13,360 nt of DNA from JALOOE01 sp964423545 (GCA_964423545.1 CAYRFV010000142.1:1-13360); one strand, 5' to 3'; counted from the first letter of the stretch, positions 4,536-13,296 are shown. Program-made: numbers and translations. The notes: a model not told the origin generated them from the letters alone.

Positions 4536-7500
4536 TCACGCCGCAAGCGCCTCATCTTCGGATTCGGCGTAGTCCAGGTCCTCGTCCTCGAAGGTCTCTT
4601 CCTCACCTTCCTCGGCAACGAACTCGGGTTCATACTCGGCTCGGGCGGCATCGATGGCCCGGCGCCGCGACTCGAACCCGGTGCCGACCGGAATCAGTTT
4701 GCCGATGATGACGTTCTCCTTCAGGCCGCGCAGGCTGTCTTTCGCGCCGCGCACGGCCGCATCCGTCAACACGCGCGTGGTTTCCTGGAAGGAAGCCGCG
4801 GCCAGGAAGCTGTCGGTGTTCAGCGACGCTTTTGTCACACCCAACAGCACCGGCTCGCTGCGCGCCGGCTCACCACCCTGCGCTTCAATCGCGGCATTGG
4901 CATCGTCGAACTCGAAACGATCCACCAACTCACCGATGAGCATATCAGTGTCGCCGCTGCGCAGCACGCGCACCCGGCGCAGCAGTTGGCGGATGATGAT
5001 CTCGATGTGCTTGTCGTGGATGCCCACACCCTGCGACCGATAGACCTTCTGCACCTCATCCAGCAGGTACATTTGCACAGCCTCGCGGCCCTGGATGCGC
5101 AGCACCTCGCGCGGATTCTTCGCGCCCTCGGTCAACTGCTCGCCGACATCCACCCGGTCTCCCTTATCCACGCGCAGGCGGGCGGACGCCGGGATATCAG
5201 TGATCCACTCCTCCACATCCTCGCGACGGATTATCGCCCGGAAACCGCCGTCGTTCTCCGGCTCGATGTAGATATGACCATCCAGGCCGGCCAGGATCTC
5301 CTGCGGCTCCAATTCCGGATCGAGCGCCGCCGCAATCGGCGCGGTCGCCTGCACGCGATCCTCGCTCTCCACTAGCATCCGATAACCCGCCCGGATCTGA
5401 TGCGTCTTCCGGCGCAGACGGGTGTTGGTCACCTTGAGCTTGCGGACATCCCCTTCCCAGTAAACATCCACAACGCCGCCGATCTCGCTGATTACCGCCT
5501 CGCCCTTCGGTGTGCGGGCCTCGAACAGCTCCTCGACGCGCGGCAAGCCCTGTGTGATGTCCTCGGCGCCGGCCACGCCGCCCGTGTGGAACGTGCGCAG
5601 CGTGAGCTGTGTGCCGGGCTCGCCGATCGACTGCGCCGCAATGATGCCGACCGCCTCGCCCATCTTCACCATGCCGCCGCGCGCCAGATCAGAGCCGTAG
5701 CACAGCTTGCACAGGCCATAACGGTTCTCACAGGTCAGCGGTGAGCGCACGAACACCTTGTCTACATTGGCGCGATCGATGATCCGTACGCCCATTTCGT
5801 CGATGACCTGGTTGCGATCGATGATGATCTCGCCCGTCTTCGGATCGGCCACCGGTGCGGCCGCGACGCGCCCCAGCACGCGTTCCGACAGCTTCTCGCC
5901 CGTCGCTGCAGCGCTCGCTTTGGTCAGCCAAATGCCGGTCTCCGTCTCGCAGTCATCGTTGGTGATGATCACATCCTGCGCCACGTCCACCAGACGACGC
6001 GTCAGGTAACCCGCATCGGCCGTGCGCAGGGCGGTATCAGCCAGACCCTTGCGGCCACCGTGGGTGCTAAGGAAATACTCGAGCGCAGTCAACCCCTCGC
6101 GGAAGTTCGAGCGGATCGGCAGCGCGATGATGCGTCCCGAAGGGTCAGCCATCAAGCCACGCATCCCTGCGAGTTGGCGGATCGGCTGGATGCCGCCTTT
6201 GGCCGCACCCGAAGTCGCCATGGCCCCCAGACCCGTGGCGGGATCCAACAGGCCCTTCACCGCCTGCGTGATGTCGTCAGTGGCGCGCGTCCACAGCTCG
6301 ACGACCTTGTTGTATTGCTCTTCCTCGGTGATCAGGCCGCGCCGATATTGCCGCTCCGCCTCATCGACGCGCGCCGCCGTCTCTTCGAGGATGGCCTGCT
6401 TGCTGGCCGGCACCGAGATGTCGCTCACGGCGATCGTCATGCCCGACACCGTGGCATAGGTGAAACCAAGATGCTTGATCGTATCGGCAACCTCGGCGGT
6501 CGCCTCCGATCCAAGGAGCTCGTAGCAGATGCCAATGAAATCGTTGAGCTTCTTCTTGTCCATCACTTCGTTGGCAAACTGCAGCGGTTTCGGCAGCGGC
6601 ACGTTGAAGAACACGCGCCCGACCGTCGTTTCGAGCAGTCCGGTCTGCGGTGCCTTGTCGGGGCGCACCTTGTGCTGCATCAGATGCTCGCGGATTTCGT
6701 CGAGCGCGCGGCCGCTCAGACCCAAGTCCTGGACCAGCATCGCCCGATCGTTGACCAGAGCGCGGACGACGTCGCCGGCGGTCTTCATGCCGCGACCGGC
6801 CAACACTGCATGCAGCCCCGGCTCGAAGTCGAGCTGCTCCAACGTCACCTCGTCTGCCCAATCGGTGAAACGAACCTTGATCGGTGCGCGCAGATCGATC
6901 GTGCCGAGATCATAGGCCAGGCGCACTTCATCGAAATCGATGAAGCTCTTGCCTGCGCCCTTGGCGTCCGGCGCCACAACAGTCATATAATAGCAGCCGA
7001 GCACCATATCCTTCGACGGCCCGACAATCGGCTCACCCGACGACGGCTTGAGCAGATTCGAGGAGCTCATCATCAGCGCCTTGGCCTCGCGCACCGCATC
7101 ATCCGAAAGGGGCACGTGCACGGCCATCTGGTCGCCATCGAAGTCGGCATTGAACGCCGCGCAAACCAACGGATGGATCTGGATGGCGCTCCCCTCGATC
7201 AACACCACCTCGAACGCCTGAATGCCCAGCCGGTGCAGGGTCGGTGCGCGATTCAGCAGCACCGGGCGGTCTTTGGTGACCTCTTCGAGCACATCCCACA
7301 CTTCGGGGCTTTCACGATCCACCAACCGCTTGGCGCTCTTGATATTGTGCGCGTAGTTGTATTCGACCAGCCGGCGCATGACGAAGGGTTTGAACAACTC
7401 CAACGCCATCTTCTTCGGCAACCCACACTGGTTCAGCCTGAGATCCGGGCCGACCACGATGACCGAACGGCCGGAGTAGTCGACGCGCTTGCCCAAGAGA

Positions 7501-9029
7501 TTGCGGCGGAAACGGCCCTGCTTGCCCTTCAGCAGATCGGAGAGGCTCTTCAGCTTACGCTTGCCTGACCGGCTGACCGCGCGCCCGCGGCGGCCATTGT
7601 CCACCAGGCTGTCGACCGCCTCCTGCAGCATGCGCTTCTCGTTGCGGACGATCACATCGGGCGCGCCTAACTCCAGAAGCCGGCGCAACCGGTTGTTGCG
7701 GTTGATGACGCGTCGGTACAGGTCATTGAGGTCGGACGTGGCAAATCGGCCGCCGTCCAACTGCACCATCGGCCGCAGGTCTGGTGGGAGCACGGGCAGC
7801 AGCGTCAGGATCATCCACTCAGGCCGGTTGCCGCTCTTGCGGAACGATTCGGCCACGCGCAACCGCTTGGCTGCTTTCCGCTTGCGCTGTTTGGACTGCG
7901 TGGTGTTGATCTCGGCGCGCAGCTCTTTGACCATGGCGTCCAGATCGATTTTTGCGACCAGATCGCGCACCGCTTCTGCGCCCATGCCGGCGCGAAACAC
8001 GTTGCCCCACCGCTCCTGGAGCTCACGGTACTCCGTCTCCGACAACAGCTCGCGTTCGCGCAGCTCCTTCAGCTCGTGAAGCTGATCGGTGAGCTGGCCG
8101 CGCATTTGTGACTTCTGCGTCTCGACCGCCTGGCGCTTCTCGTCGATGGCCTGATCGATCTCGCGGCGGATCAGATCGCGGCGCGCCGCAAAGCTGGCGC
8201 GCACACTCTCCTGCTCGCGGTTGCTCTCATCTTCGATCTGGCTCAGGCGGTTGCGGAGCGCCTCTTCGAGCGCGAGTGCATGGTCACGGGTGGCGGTGGC
8301 CCCAACAGGCAACAGCACTTCACCTTGCGGCATCCACGGCAGGCTGATCGCTTCGGCTGCAGGCTTGCCGTGCAGCCTCTCCAGCGCGGCTTGCATGCGC
8401 TGACCCACGGCGATGGTCTCGTTCGTCTCGGAAGTCATGCGCTCGACGAACGCTGCCAGCTGCGCCTCTTCTTGCTGATCCAGCTCAGCCGTGCGCGCCG
8501 CGCGATCGGCTTCGAGCTCCGCGAGCTTGGCCTGGATCTCCCCTTCCGCCCGTCCGATCTTCTGATTCAGATCACGTTCGGCACGCGTGATCGTGCGATT
8601 GCGGGCATCTTCGTCCACATGGGTGATGATGTACTGAGCAAAATAGAGAACGCGTTCCAGGTTGCGCGGGCTGACATTCAACAGCAGTCCCAATCGGCTC
8701 GGCACCCCTTTGACATACCAGATGTGCGAAACCGGGCTCGCCAGCTTGATGTGCCCCATACGTTCGCGGCGGACGCGGCTGTGCGCCACCTCGACGCCAC
8801 ACTTGTCGCATACGATGCCCTTGTAGCGGATGCGCTTGTACTTGCCGCAGGCGCACTCCCAGTCCCGCTGGGGACCGAAGATTCGTTCGCAAAACAACCC
8901 ATCCCGCTCCGGCCGGAGCGTGCGATAGTTGATCGTCTCCGGCTTGGTGACTTCACCGTGCGACCAGTTCAGGATCTGCTCAGGTGAGGCAAGCGACACG
9001 CGAATGGCATCGAATTCGTTGACTTCCAT
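4536..9029 (-). CDS. rpoC: DNA-directed RNA polymerase subunit beta'
   Basis: Beta' supplies the catalytic magnesium site, clamp, bridge helix and trigger loop of RNA polymerase. The 1,497-residue protein has the N-terminal zinc-binding cysteines C59, C61, C74 and C77, the active-site loop NADFDGDQM (627-635) with metal-chelating D629, D631 and D633, the second zinc site C1027, C1100, C1107 and C1110, and a trigger-loop region (GIIAAQSIGEPGTQLTLRTF) without the large E. coli-type SI3 insertion. Between LERVLYFAQY (124-133) and the GMGAEAV segment there is an insertion of about 180 residues (roughly 145-325), rich in Glu, Arg, Gln and Ala, which looks like a long coiled-coil hairpin with a small non-coiled tip (about 222-250). 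The C-terminus is a strongly acidic tail. The start at 9029 gives the expected N-terminus; GGGGGA lies only 3 nt upstream. It follows rpoB by 93 bp. Confidence 0.98.
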   Translation of the reverse strand: MEVNEFDAIRVSLASPEQILNWSHGEVTKPETINYRTLRPERDGLFCERIFGPQRDWECACGKYKRIRYKGIVCDKCGVEVAHSRVRRERMGHIKLASPVSHIWYVKGVPSRLGLLLNVSPRNLERVLYFAQYIITHVDEDARNRTITRAERDLNQKIGRAEGEIQAKLAELEADRAARTAELDQQEEAQLAAFVERMTSETNETIAVGQRMQAALERLHGKPAAEAISLPWMPQGEVLLPVGATATRDHALALEEALRNRLSQIEDESNREQESVRASFAARRDLIRREIDQAIDEKRQAVETQKSQMRGQLTDQLHELKELRERELLSETEYRELQERWGNVFRAGMGAEAVRDLVAKIDLDAMVKELRAEINTTQSKQRKRKAAKRLRVAESFRKSGNRPEWMILTLLPVLPPDLRPMVQLDGGRFATSDLNDLYRRVINRNNRLRRLLELGAPDVIVRNEKRMLQEAVDSLVDNGRRGRAVSRSGKRKLKSLSDLLKGKQGRFRRNLLGKRVDYSGRSVIVVGPDLRLNQCGLPKKMALELFKPFVMRRLVEYNYAHNIKSAKRLVDRESPEVWDVLEEVTKDRPVLLNRAPTLHRLGIQAFEVVLIEGSAIQIHPLVCAAFNADFDGDQMAVHVPLSDDAVREAKALMMSSSNLLKPSSGEPIVGPSKDMVLGCYYMTVVAPDAKGAGKSFIDFDEVRLAYDLGTIDLRAPIKVRFTDWADEVTLEQLDFEPGLHAVLAGRGMKTAGDVVRALVNDRAMLVQDLGLSGRALDEIREHLMQHKVRPDKAPQTGLLETTVGRVFFNVPLPKPLQFANEVMDKKKLNDFIGICYELLGSEATAEVADTIKHLGFTYATVSGMTIAVSDISVPASKQAILEETAARVDEAERQYRRGLITEEEQYNKVVELWTRATDDITQAVKGLLDPATGLGAMATSGAAKGGIQPIRQLAGMRGLMADPSGRIIALPIRSNFREGLTALEYFLSTHGGRKGLADTALRTADAGYLTRRLVDVAQDVIITNDDCETETGIWLTKASAAATGEKLSERVLGRVAAAPVADPKTGEIIIDRNQVIDEMGVRIIDRANVDKVFVRSPLTCENRYGLCKLCYGSDLARGGMVKMGEAVGIIAAQSIGEPGTQLTLRTFHTGGVAGAEDITQGLPRVEELFEARTPKGEAVISEIGGVVDVYWEGDVRKLKVTNTRLRRKTHQIRAGYRMLVESEDRVQATAPIAAALDPELEPQEILAGLDGHIYIEPENDGGFRAIIRREDVEEWITDIPASARLRVDKGDRVDVGEQLTEGAKNPREVLRIQGREAVQMYLLDEVQKVYRSQGVGIHDKHIEIIIRQLLRRVRVLRSGDTDMLIGELVDRFEFDDANAAIEAQGGEPARSEPVLLGVTKASLNTDSFLAAASFQETTRVLTDAAVRGAKDSLRGLKENVIIGKLIPVGTGFESRRRAIDAARAEYEPEFVAEEGEEETFEDEDLDYAESEDEALAA

Positions 9030-9122
9030 GAGTCCCCCATTTCGAATCGCGAATTGCGAATTGCGGCCTCAAGATGCTCAAGAAAGCATCTCAATCCGCA
9101 CTCGTCAATCCGAAATCCGCAA
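9030..9122 (-). repeat. rpoB-rpoC spacer with short repeats and a hairpin
   Basis: The plus strand shows the tandem CGAATTG (9050-9056, 9057-9063), TCAATCCG twice (9091-9098, 9105-9112) and AATCCGCA twice (9093-9100, 9114-9121). Between the two repeat groups lies a perfect 7-bp inverted repeat, AGATGCT (9072-9078) and AGCATCT (9085-9091), with a 6-nt loop. A further GCGG/CCGC pairing (9063-9066 with 9096-9099) lies outside it. There is no T run, so it is not an intrinsic terminator. The GGGGGA ribosome site of rpoC occupies 9033-9038. It could be a dispersed intergenic repeat or an RNA-processing site between the two subunit genes. Confidence 0.55.
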
Positions 9123-12100
9123 TCATTCCAGCCCCCGGCTCATCGGACCCGGTAAGCTCAAGCTGAAGCCCAGGTTGGGCAGCTTCTCTTCCGCGTCTTC
9201 GCGGCCGAATTGGATCACTTCTTCCTTGGCGTCCACGACCTCGACCGACAGACCGAGCGATTGCAGCTCCTTCACCAGCACCCTGAAGCTTTCGGGCACG
9301 CCCGGCGACTCGATCAACTCACCCTTCACGATCGATTCATAGGTCTTCACCCGGCCCGTGACATCATCCGACTTGACTGTGAGCATCTCCTGGAGGCTGT
9401 GCGCCGCGCCATAGGCTTCCAGCGCCCACACCTCCATTTCACCGAAGCGCTGACCACCGAACTGCGCCTTGCCGCCCAACGGCTGTTGCGTGACCAGGCT
9501 GTACGGGCCGGTCGAGCGCGCATGCACCTTATCTTCAACCAGGTGATGCAGCTTCATCATGTGAATGATGCCCACCGTCACCGGCTGATCGAACGTCTCG
9601 CCGGTCTTGCCGCTGTAAAGGATCGTCTTGCCCCAAGTGGGCAGCGGCTGATTCGTCTCACGGCTCACCCTCAGCGCTTCGGTGACCACTTCAGCATCAG
9701 AGAGATTATGGATGCGGTCCATCTGCGCGTACATCGCGGAGCGATCCTCTGCGCTTTCGGCAACCTCTACGAATCCCGGTTCGCCGCTATCAGTAGCCTC
9801 CGGCTCCAAGTGAATCACGCGCATTTGCTCGCGCTCGACCCACTTCAGCCACTCGCGCAGACAGACCACGCGTGCCATCTCATCCGATTCCTGGCGCAGG
9901 CGCAGCGGGCGATCATCGTTAGTCGGCGACAATAGCAGGTCGGGGTCGTAACCTTGCGGCTCCTCGGCCAACCACTCACGCAGCACATTCTGCCGGGCAT
10001 ACCCATAATCACTGTACGCCAGCTCCGGATCGTAACCGCGCTCCCCCAGCCAGTCGGCCAGATAGAGGGCACGCACCTCGTCGTCGTCCCGGTATTCGCT
10101 CTCAGCGAGACCCTGTTTCGCGGCCCAATCCCAGGCGCGCTTCGTGGCTTTCTCCCACGCGCGATCGGCCAACCAGGCCCGCGCCAGCTCGGCCTCGATC
10201 TCCTGCTCCTTCGCACCGTCGAAGACCGGCGTCTCCGCACGAAAGCCCAACCGCTCGCCCGCCCAGCCCAGGTGCGTCTCCAGGATCTGGCCGATGTTCA
10301 TGCGCGAAGGTACGCCCAGTGGGTTCAGAATGATATCCACGGGTGTTCCATCGGGCAGGAAAGGCATATCCTCGATCGGCACGATCCGGGAGATAACCCC
10401 CTTGTTGCCGTGGCGGCCCGCCATCTTGTCGCCTTCCATCAGCTTGCGCCGCTGCGCCACGCTGACGCGCACCATGCGCTCGACCCCGGCCGGCAGATCG
10501 CGGTGCTCGTCGCGGCTGAACTCCTTGATATCCACGACCTTGCCGTACTCACCATGCGGCAGCCGCAGGCTGGAATCTCGCACCTCACGCGCCTTCTCGC
10601 CGAAAATCGCGCGCAGCAGCTTTTCCTCTGGGCTGAGCTCCGTCTCTCCCTTCGGCGTGATCTTGCCCACCAGGATGTCGCCGGGCACAACCACCGCCCC
10701 GATGCGCACGATGCCATTCTCGTCCAGATCCTTCAACGCGTCCTCGCCGACGTTCGGGATATCACGCGTAATCTCCTCGGGGCCGAGCTTCGTGTCTCGC
10801 GCCTCGATCTCATGCTTCTCGATATGGACCGAAGTAAACTTGTCCTCCTGGATCAAGCGTTCGCTGATCAGGATGGCGTCCTCGTAGTTGCCGCCCTCGA
10901 AACTCATGAACGCGACCAGGACGTTCTGGCCCAGGGCCATTTCGCCGAAGTCGGTCGAGCTGGAATCGGCCAGCACCTGGCCCTTCCCCACGCGATCACC
11001 CTTCTGGACCACGACCCGCTGATCGATGCAGGTGCTCTGATTCGAGCGCTGGTACTTGCGCAGCCGGTAGCTGCGGCGCGTGCCGTCATCTTCCAGCACG
11101 ACAATCTCGTCACTGCGGCTGCTGATCACCTCGCCGGGATGGAGCGCCACCAGGACCTGGCCTGAGTCGACTGCGGCTTGCTGTTCGATGCCTGTACCGA
11201 CGATCGGCGCGTCGGGTCGCAGCAGCGGAACGGCCTGTCGCTGCATGTTCGAGCCCATCAGCGCCCGGTTGGCATCGTCGTGCTCCAGGAACGGGATCAA
11301 CGCCGCCGAGACCGAGACGATCTGCTTGGGCGAAACATCCATATACTCGATGTTCCCGGGCGTCTCGAACAAGAATTTCTGGTTGCGGCGCACCGAGATG
11401 CGCGATTCCGCGAACCGGCCCTGCTCGTCCGTGCGAGCATTGGCTTGCGCGATGGCGTAGCGATCCTCCTCGTCGGCCGACAGGAAACTGATCTCGTCCG
11501 TCACCTCGGGCACGATGCGCACCTCTGGCAGCACATCGCTCAACTGCGCGATGCGCTCCGCCAGTTGTGCGTCGACCACGGCGCCGGCCTGGGCCAGCAC
11601 GGTGCCGTCGGGCATTGTGACCCGCTCGCGCAAGACCCTGCCCAGCAGGGCCTCGCGTTCATTCTTGACGCGATTGAGCACCTTGCGGTAAGGAGTCTCG
11701 ATGAAACCGAACTCGTTGATCTTCCCGTAGGTCGCCAACGAGCCGATCAGGCCGATATTCGGCCCTTCCGGCGTCTCGATCGGACAGATGCGGCCGTAGT
11801 GGCTGTTATGCACATCGCGCACGTCGAAGCCCGCGCGCTCGCGACGCAAGCCACCCGGCCCCAGCGCGCTGAGGCGACGCTTGTGCGTCAGCTCAGCCAG
11901 CGGATTGGTCTGATCCATGAACTGGCTGAGCTGTGAGCCGCCGAAAAACTCGCGGATCGCCGCCACCACGGGCCGGATGTTGATGAGCGACAGGGGCGTG
12001 GTCTGGTCATTGTCGCGAATCGACATACGCTCGCGCACCACGCGTTCCATGCGCAACAGACCGATGCGAAGCTGATTCTGGATCAGCTCACCCACCGTCT

Positions 12101-13130
12101 TGACGCGGCGGTTGCCCAAGTGATCGATGTCATCTTCACCTTCGACACCGTTGTTGATCTGGATCATCTTGCGGACGACAGCGACGACGTCCTCATTCGT
12201 CAGCGTGCGATGGGTCAACGGAACCGTAAGGTCGAGACGCCGGTTCAGCTTATAGCGTCCCACCTTGCCCAGGTCGTAGCGCCGCGGCGCGAAGATCAGA
12301 TTCTGCATGAAGCTCTTGGCGTTGTCCAAGGTCGGTGGATCGCCCGGCCGCAGCTTCTTATAGAACTCGAGCAGGGCCCCGTCCACACCTTTCGCTGAAT
12401 CGGCGCGGTTGGCGGTGCGGGTCGGGTCTCGTTCGAGGGTCGTTGCAATGTACGGATGCTCCGGCTCGTTGTCGACTTCCGTGAACAGCTCCAGGATCTC
12501 GTCATCCGAACCGTAGCCGATGGCGCGCAGCATCACGGTCACCGGGAGCTTGCGCTTTCGATCGACCTTGACCGAGATCACATCGCGTTTGCTCGACTCG
12601 AACTCCAGCCAGGCGCCGCGGTTCGGGATCATCTTCGAGAAGCACAGACGCCGATCGGTGACGCGATCTTCTTCCACCGTAAAGTAGACACCCGGAGAAC
12701 GAATCAGCTGGCTGACAACGACGCGCTCGGCCCCGTTAATAATGAAGGTGCCGTTCTCCGTCATGAGCGGGAAATCGCCCATGAATACATTCTGAGCTGT
12801 CACCTCGCCGGTTTCCCGGTTCACCAGCCTGACTCGCACCCATAGAGGCGCGGCGTAGGTCATGTCCCGATCGCGACACTCCGGCTCCTGGTACTTCGGC
12901 TCGCCAAACCAGAACCCCTCCGGTCCCGGCTTCGCGCCGAAGTGAATCTCCAGATTCTTGTTGAAGCTGACGATAGGCGAGATCTCGTTGAACAGCTCTT
13001 CCAGGCCCTCGGTCTGGAACCACCGAAACGAGTCCAATTGCACTTCGATCAGCCGGGGCAATCCGTACACATCGCGGATGCGCGCATACGACTTGCGCGG
13101 GACAGGAACACCATTGCGGAGATGCGCCAT
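9123..13130 (-). CDS. rpoB: DNA-directed RNA polymerase subunit beta
   Basis: Beta forms, with beta', the RNA polymerase cleft and binds rifampicin. The ATG at 13130 (MAHLRNGVPVPRKSYARI) has AAGGAG 10 nt upstream; an upstream in-frame start at 13172 would add 14 residues encoded across the leader hairpin and is rejected. The protein is 1,335 residues. The rifampicin region runs GGSQLSQFMDQTNPLAELTH (397-416) on to KRRLSALGPGG; D406, H416 and S421 are the sensitive-type residues. ITPKGETELSPEEKLLRAIF and GDKMAGRHGNKGVIS, a catalytic-centre segment, are present. The E. coli lineage insertion between these two is absent. Instead about 180 residues (roughly 979-1163) are inserted between VFDGAKE (969-975) and GKTILYSGKTGE, with a repeated LxxWL pattern. 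The conserved C-terminal MHARSTG/GGKAQFGGQRFGEMEVWALEAYGA-type region follows. Confidence 0.98.
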   Translation of the reverse strand: MAHLRNGVPVPRKSYARIRDVYGLPRLIEVQLDSFRWFQTEGLEELFNEISPIVSFNKNLEIHFGAKPGPEGFWFGEPKYQEPECRDRDMTYAAPLWVRVRLVNRETGEVTAQNVFMGDFPLMTENGTFIINGAERVVVSQLIRSPGVYFTVEEDRVTDRRLCFSKMIPNRGAWLEFESSKRDVISVKVDRKRKLPVTVMLRAIGYGSDDEILELFTEVDNEPEHPYIATTLERDPTRTANRADSAKGVDGALLEFYKKLRPGDPPTLDNAKSFMQNLIFAPRRYDLGKVGRYKLNRRLDLTVPLTHRTLTNEDVVAVVRKMIQINNGVEGEDDIDHLGNRRVKTVGELIQNQLRIGLLRMERVVRERMSIRDNDQTTPLSLINIRPVVAAIREFFGGSQLSQFMDQTNPLAELTHKRRLSALGPGGLRRERAGFDVRDVHNSHYGRICPIETPEGPNIGLIGSLATYGKINEFGFIETPYRKVLNRVKNEREALLGRVLRERVTMPDGTVLAQAGAVVDAQLAERIAQLSDVLPEVRIVPEVTDEISFLSADEEDRYAIAQANARTDEQGRFAESRISVRRNQKFLFETPGNIEYMDVSPKQIVSVSAALIPFLEHDDANRALMGSNMQRQAVPLLRPDAPIVGTGIEQQAAVDSGQVLVALHPGEVISSRSDEIVVLEDDGTRRSYRLRKYQRSNQSTCIDQRVVVQKGDRVGKGQVLADSSSTDFGEMALGQNVLVAFMSFEGGNYEDAILISERLIQEDKFTSVHIEKHEIEARDTKLGPEEITRDIPNVGEDALKDLDENGIVRIGAVVVPGDILVGKITPKGETELSPEEKLLRAIFGEKAREVRDSSLRLPHGEYGKVVDIKEFSRDEHRDLPAGVERMVRVSVAQRRKLMEGDKMAGRHGNKGVISRIVPIEDMPFLPDGTPVDIILNPLGVPSRMNIGQILETHLGWAGERLGFRAETPVFDGAKEQEIEAELARAWLADRAWEKATKRAWDWAAKQGLAESEYRDDDEVRALYLADWLGERGYDPELAYSDYGYARQNVLREWLAEEPQGYDPDLLLSPTNDDRPLRLRQESDEMARVVCLREWLKWVEREQMRVIHLEPEATDSGEPGFVEVAESAEDRSAMYAQMDRIHNLSDAEVVTEALRVSRETNQPLPTWGKTILYSGKTGETFDQPVTVGIIHMMKLHHLVEDKVHARSTGPYSLVTQQPLGGKAQFGGQRFGEMEVWALEAYGAAHSLQEMLTVKSDDVTGRVKTYESIVKGELIESPGVPESFRVLVKELQSLGLSVEVVDAKEEVIQFGREDAEEKLPNLGFSLSLPGPMSRGLE

Positions 13131-13140
13131 GAAGCATTGA

Positions 13141-13146
13141 CTCCTT
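13141..13146 (-). promoter_or_regulatory. Ribosome binding site of rpoB
   Basis: AAGGAG on the minus strand, 10 nt before the ATG at 13130. It decides the start against the longer in-frame alternative at 13172. It lies 14 nt downstream of the leader hairpin's 3' arm. Confidence 0.8.
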
Positions 13147-13150
13147 GTAG

Positions 13151-13182
13151 AAAGCAGAAAACCAAGTCCCATCCGACTTGGT
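13151..13182 (-). terminator. Terminator-like hairpin (possible attenuator) in the rpoB leader
   Basis: On the minus strand ACCAAGTC (13175-13182), loop GGATGG, then GACTTGGT (13161-13168) form a perfect 8-bp stem. The following bases are TTTCTGCTTT; with the last T of the stem this makes a run of four Ts and then three more. This is the shape of an intrinsic terminator. It lies between the predicted rpoB promoters and the rpoB ribosome site, so it would act as an attenuator rather than ending an upstream gene. Upstream, TCGCT/AGCGA and TTCTC/GAGAA pairings within 13189-13208 are mutually exclusive, but I found no clear antiterminator that pairs with the terminator stem. Confidence 0.5.
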
Positions 13183-13219
13183 CATCTTTTCTCGGTCGCT
13201 GAGAAGCGAGGGCGTCTTG

Positions 13220-13247
13220 AGTTATCCGCCACGTCAATCTATGTCAA
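13220..13247 (-). promoter_or_regulatory. Possible second rpoB promoter
   Basis: A perfect TTGACA (13242-13247) is followed after 15-16 bp by GATAAC or ATAACT (13220-13226). The -35 is ideal, but the -10 and spacing are not, so this is a weak candidate next to the promoter at 13268-13296. Confidence 0.3.
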
Positions 13248-13255
13248 CCCTCGGA

Positions 13256-13284
13256 CAGCAATCGCTAAGTTTACACCGATCGCT
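13256..13284. repeat. Direct repeat across the rpoB promoter
   Basis: On the plus strand CAGCAATCGCT (13256-13266) and CACCGATCGCT (13274-13284) match at 9 of 11 positions, 18 bp apart. One copy lies in the -35/-10 spacer and the other just after the -10 box, so a bound regulator would cover the promoter. CTAAG/CTTAG inverted arms overlap it. An operator role is inference. Confidence 0.3.
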
Positions 13285-13296
13285 TAGGTTTGTCAA
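13268..13296 (-). promoter_or_regulatory. Main rpoB promoter
   Basis: A perfect TTGACA (13291-13296), a 17-bp spacer and TAAACT (13268-13273) on the minus strand. The start should fall near 13261, giving a leader of about 130 nt that contains the terminator-like hairpin. It indicates that rpoB is transcribed here from its own promoter rather than only from ribosomal protein genes upstream. Confidence 0.75.

Noticed and set aside
6060..7568. A 502-codon open frame on the plus strand inside rpoC
   Set aside because: It is exactly antisense to conserved beta' core codons, has no recognisable domain, and is composed of the His/Arg/Leu/Asp-rich text typical of shadow frames in GC-rich genes.
9954..11165. 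A 403-codon plus-strand frame inside rpoB
   Set aside because: Antisense shadow of conserved beta sequence with no family resemblance. Open antisense frames are expected where the sense codons are GC-rich.
11871..11942. Possible rifampicin-resistance changes in the beta subunit
   Set aside because: D406, H416 and S421 are the sensitive-type residues. The Ala at 412 (Ser in E. coli) is common in natural beta subunits.
13131..13172. A 14-residue N-terminal extension of rpoB
   Set aside because: It would be encoded across the leader hairpin and ribosome site. The ATG at 13130 has a good AAGGAG and gives the family N-terminus.
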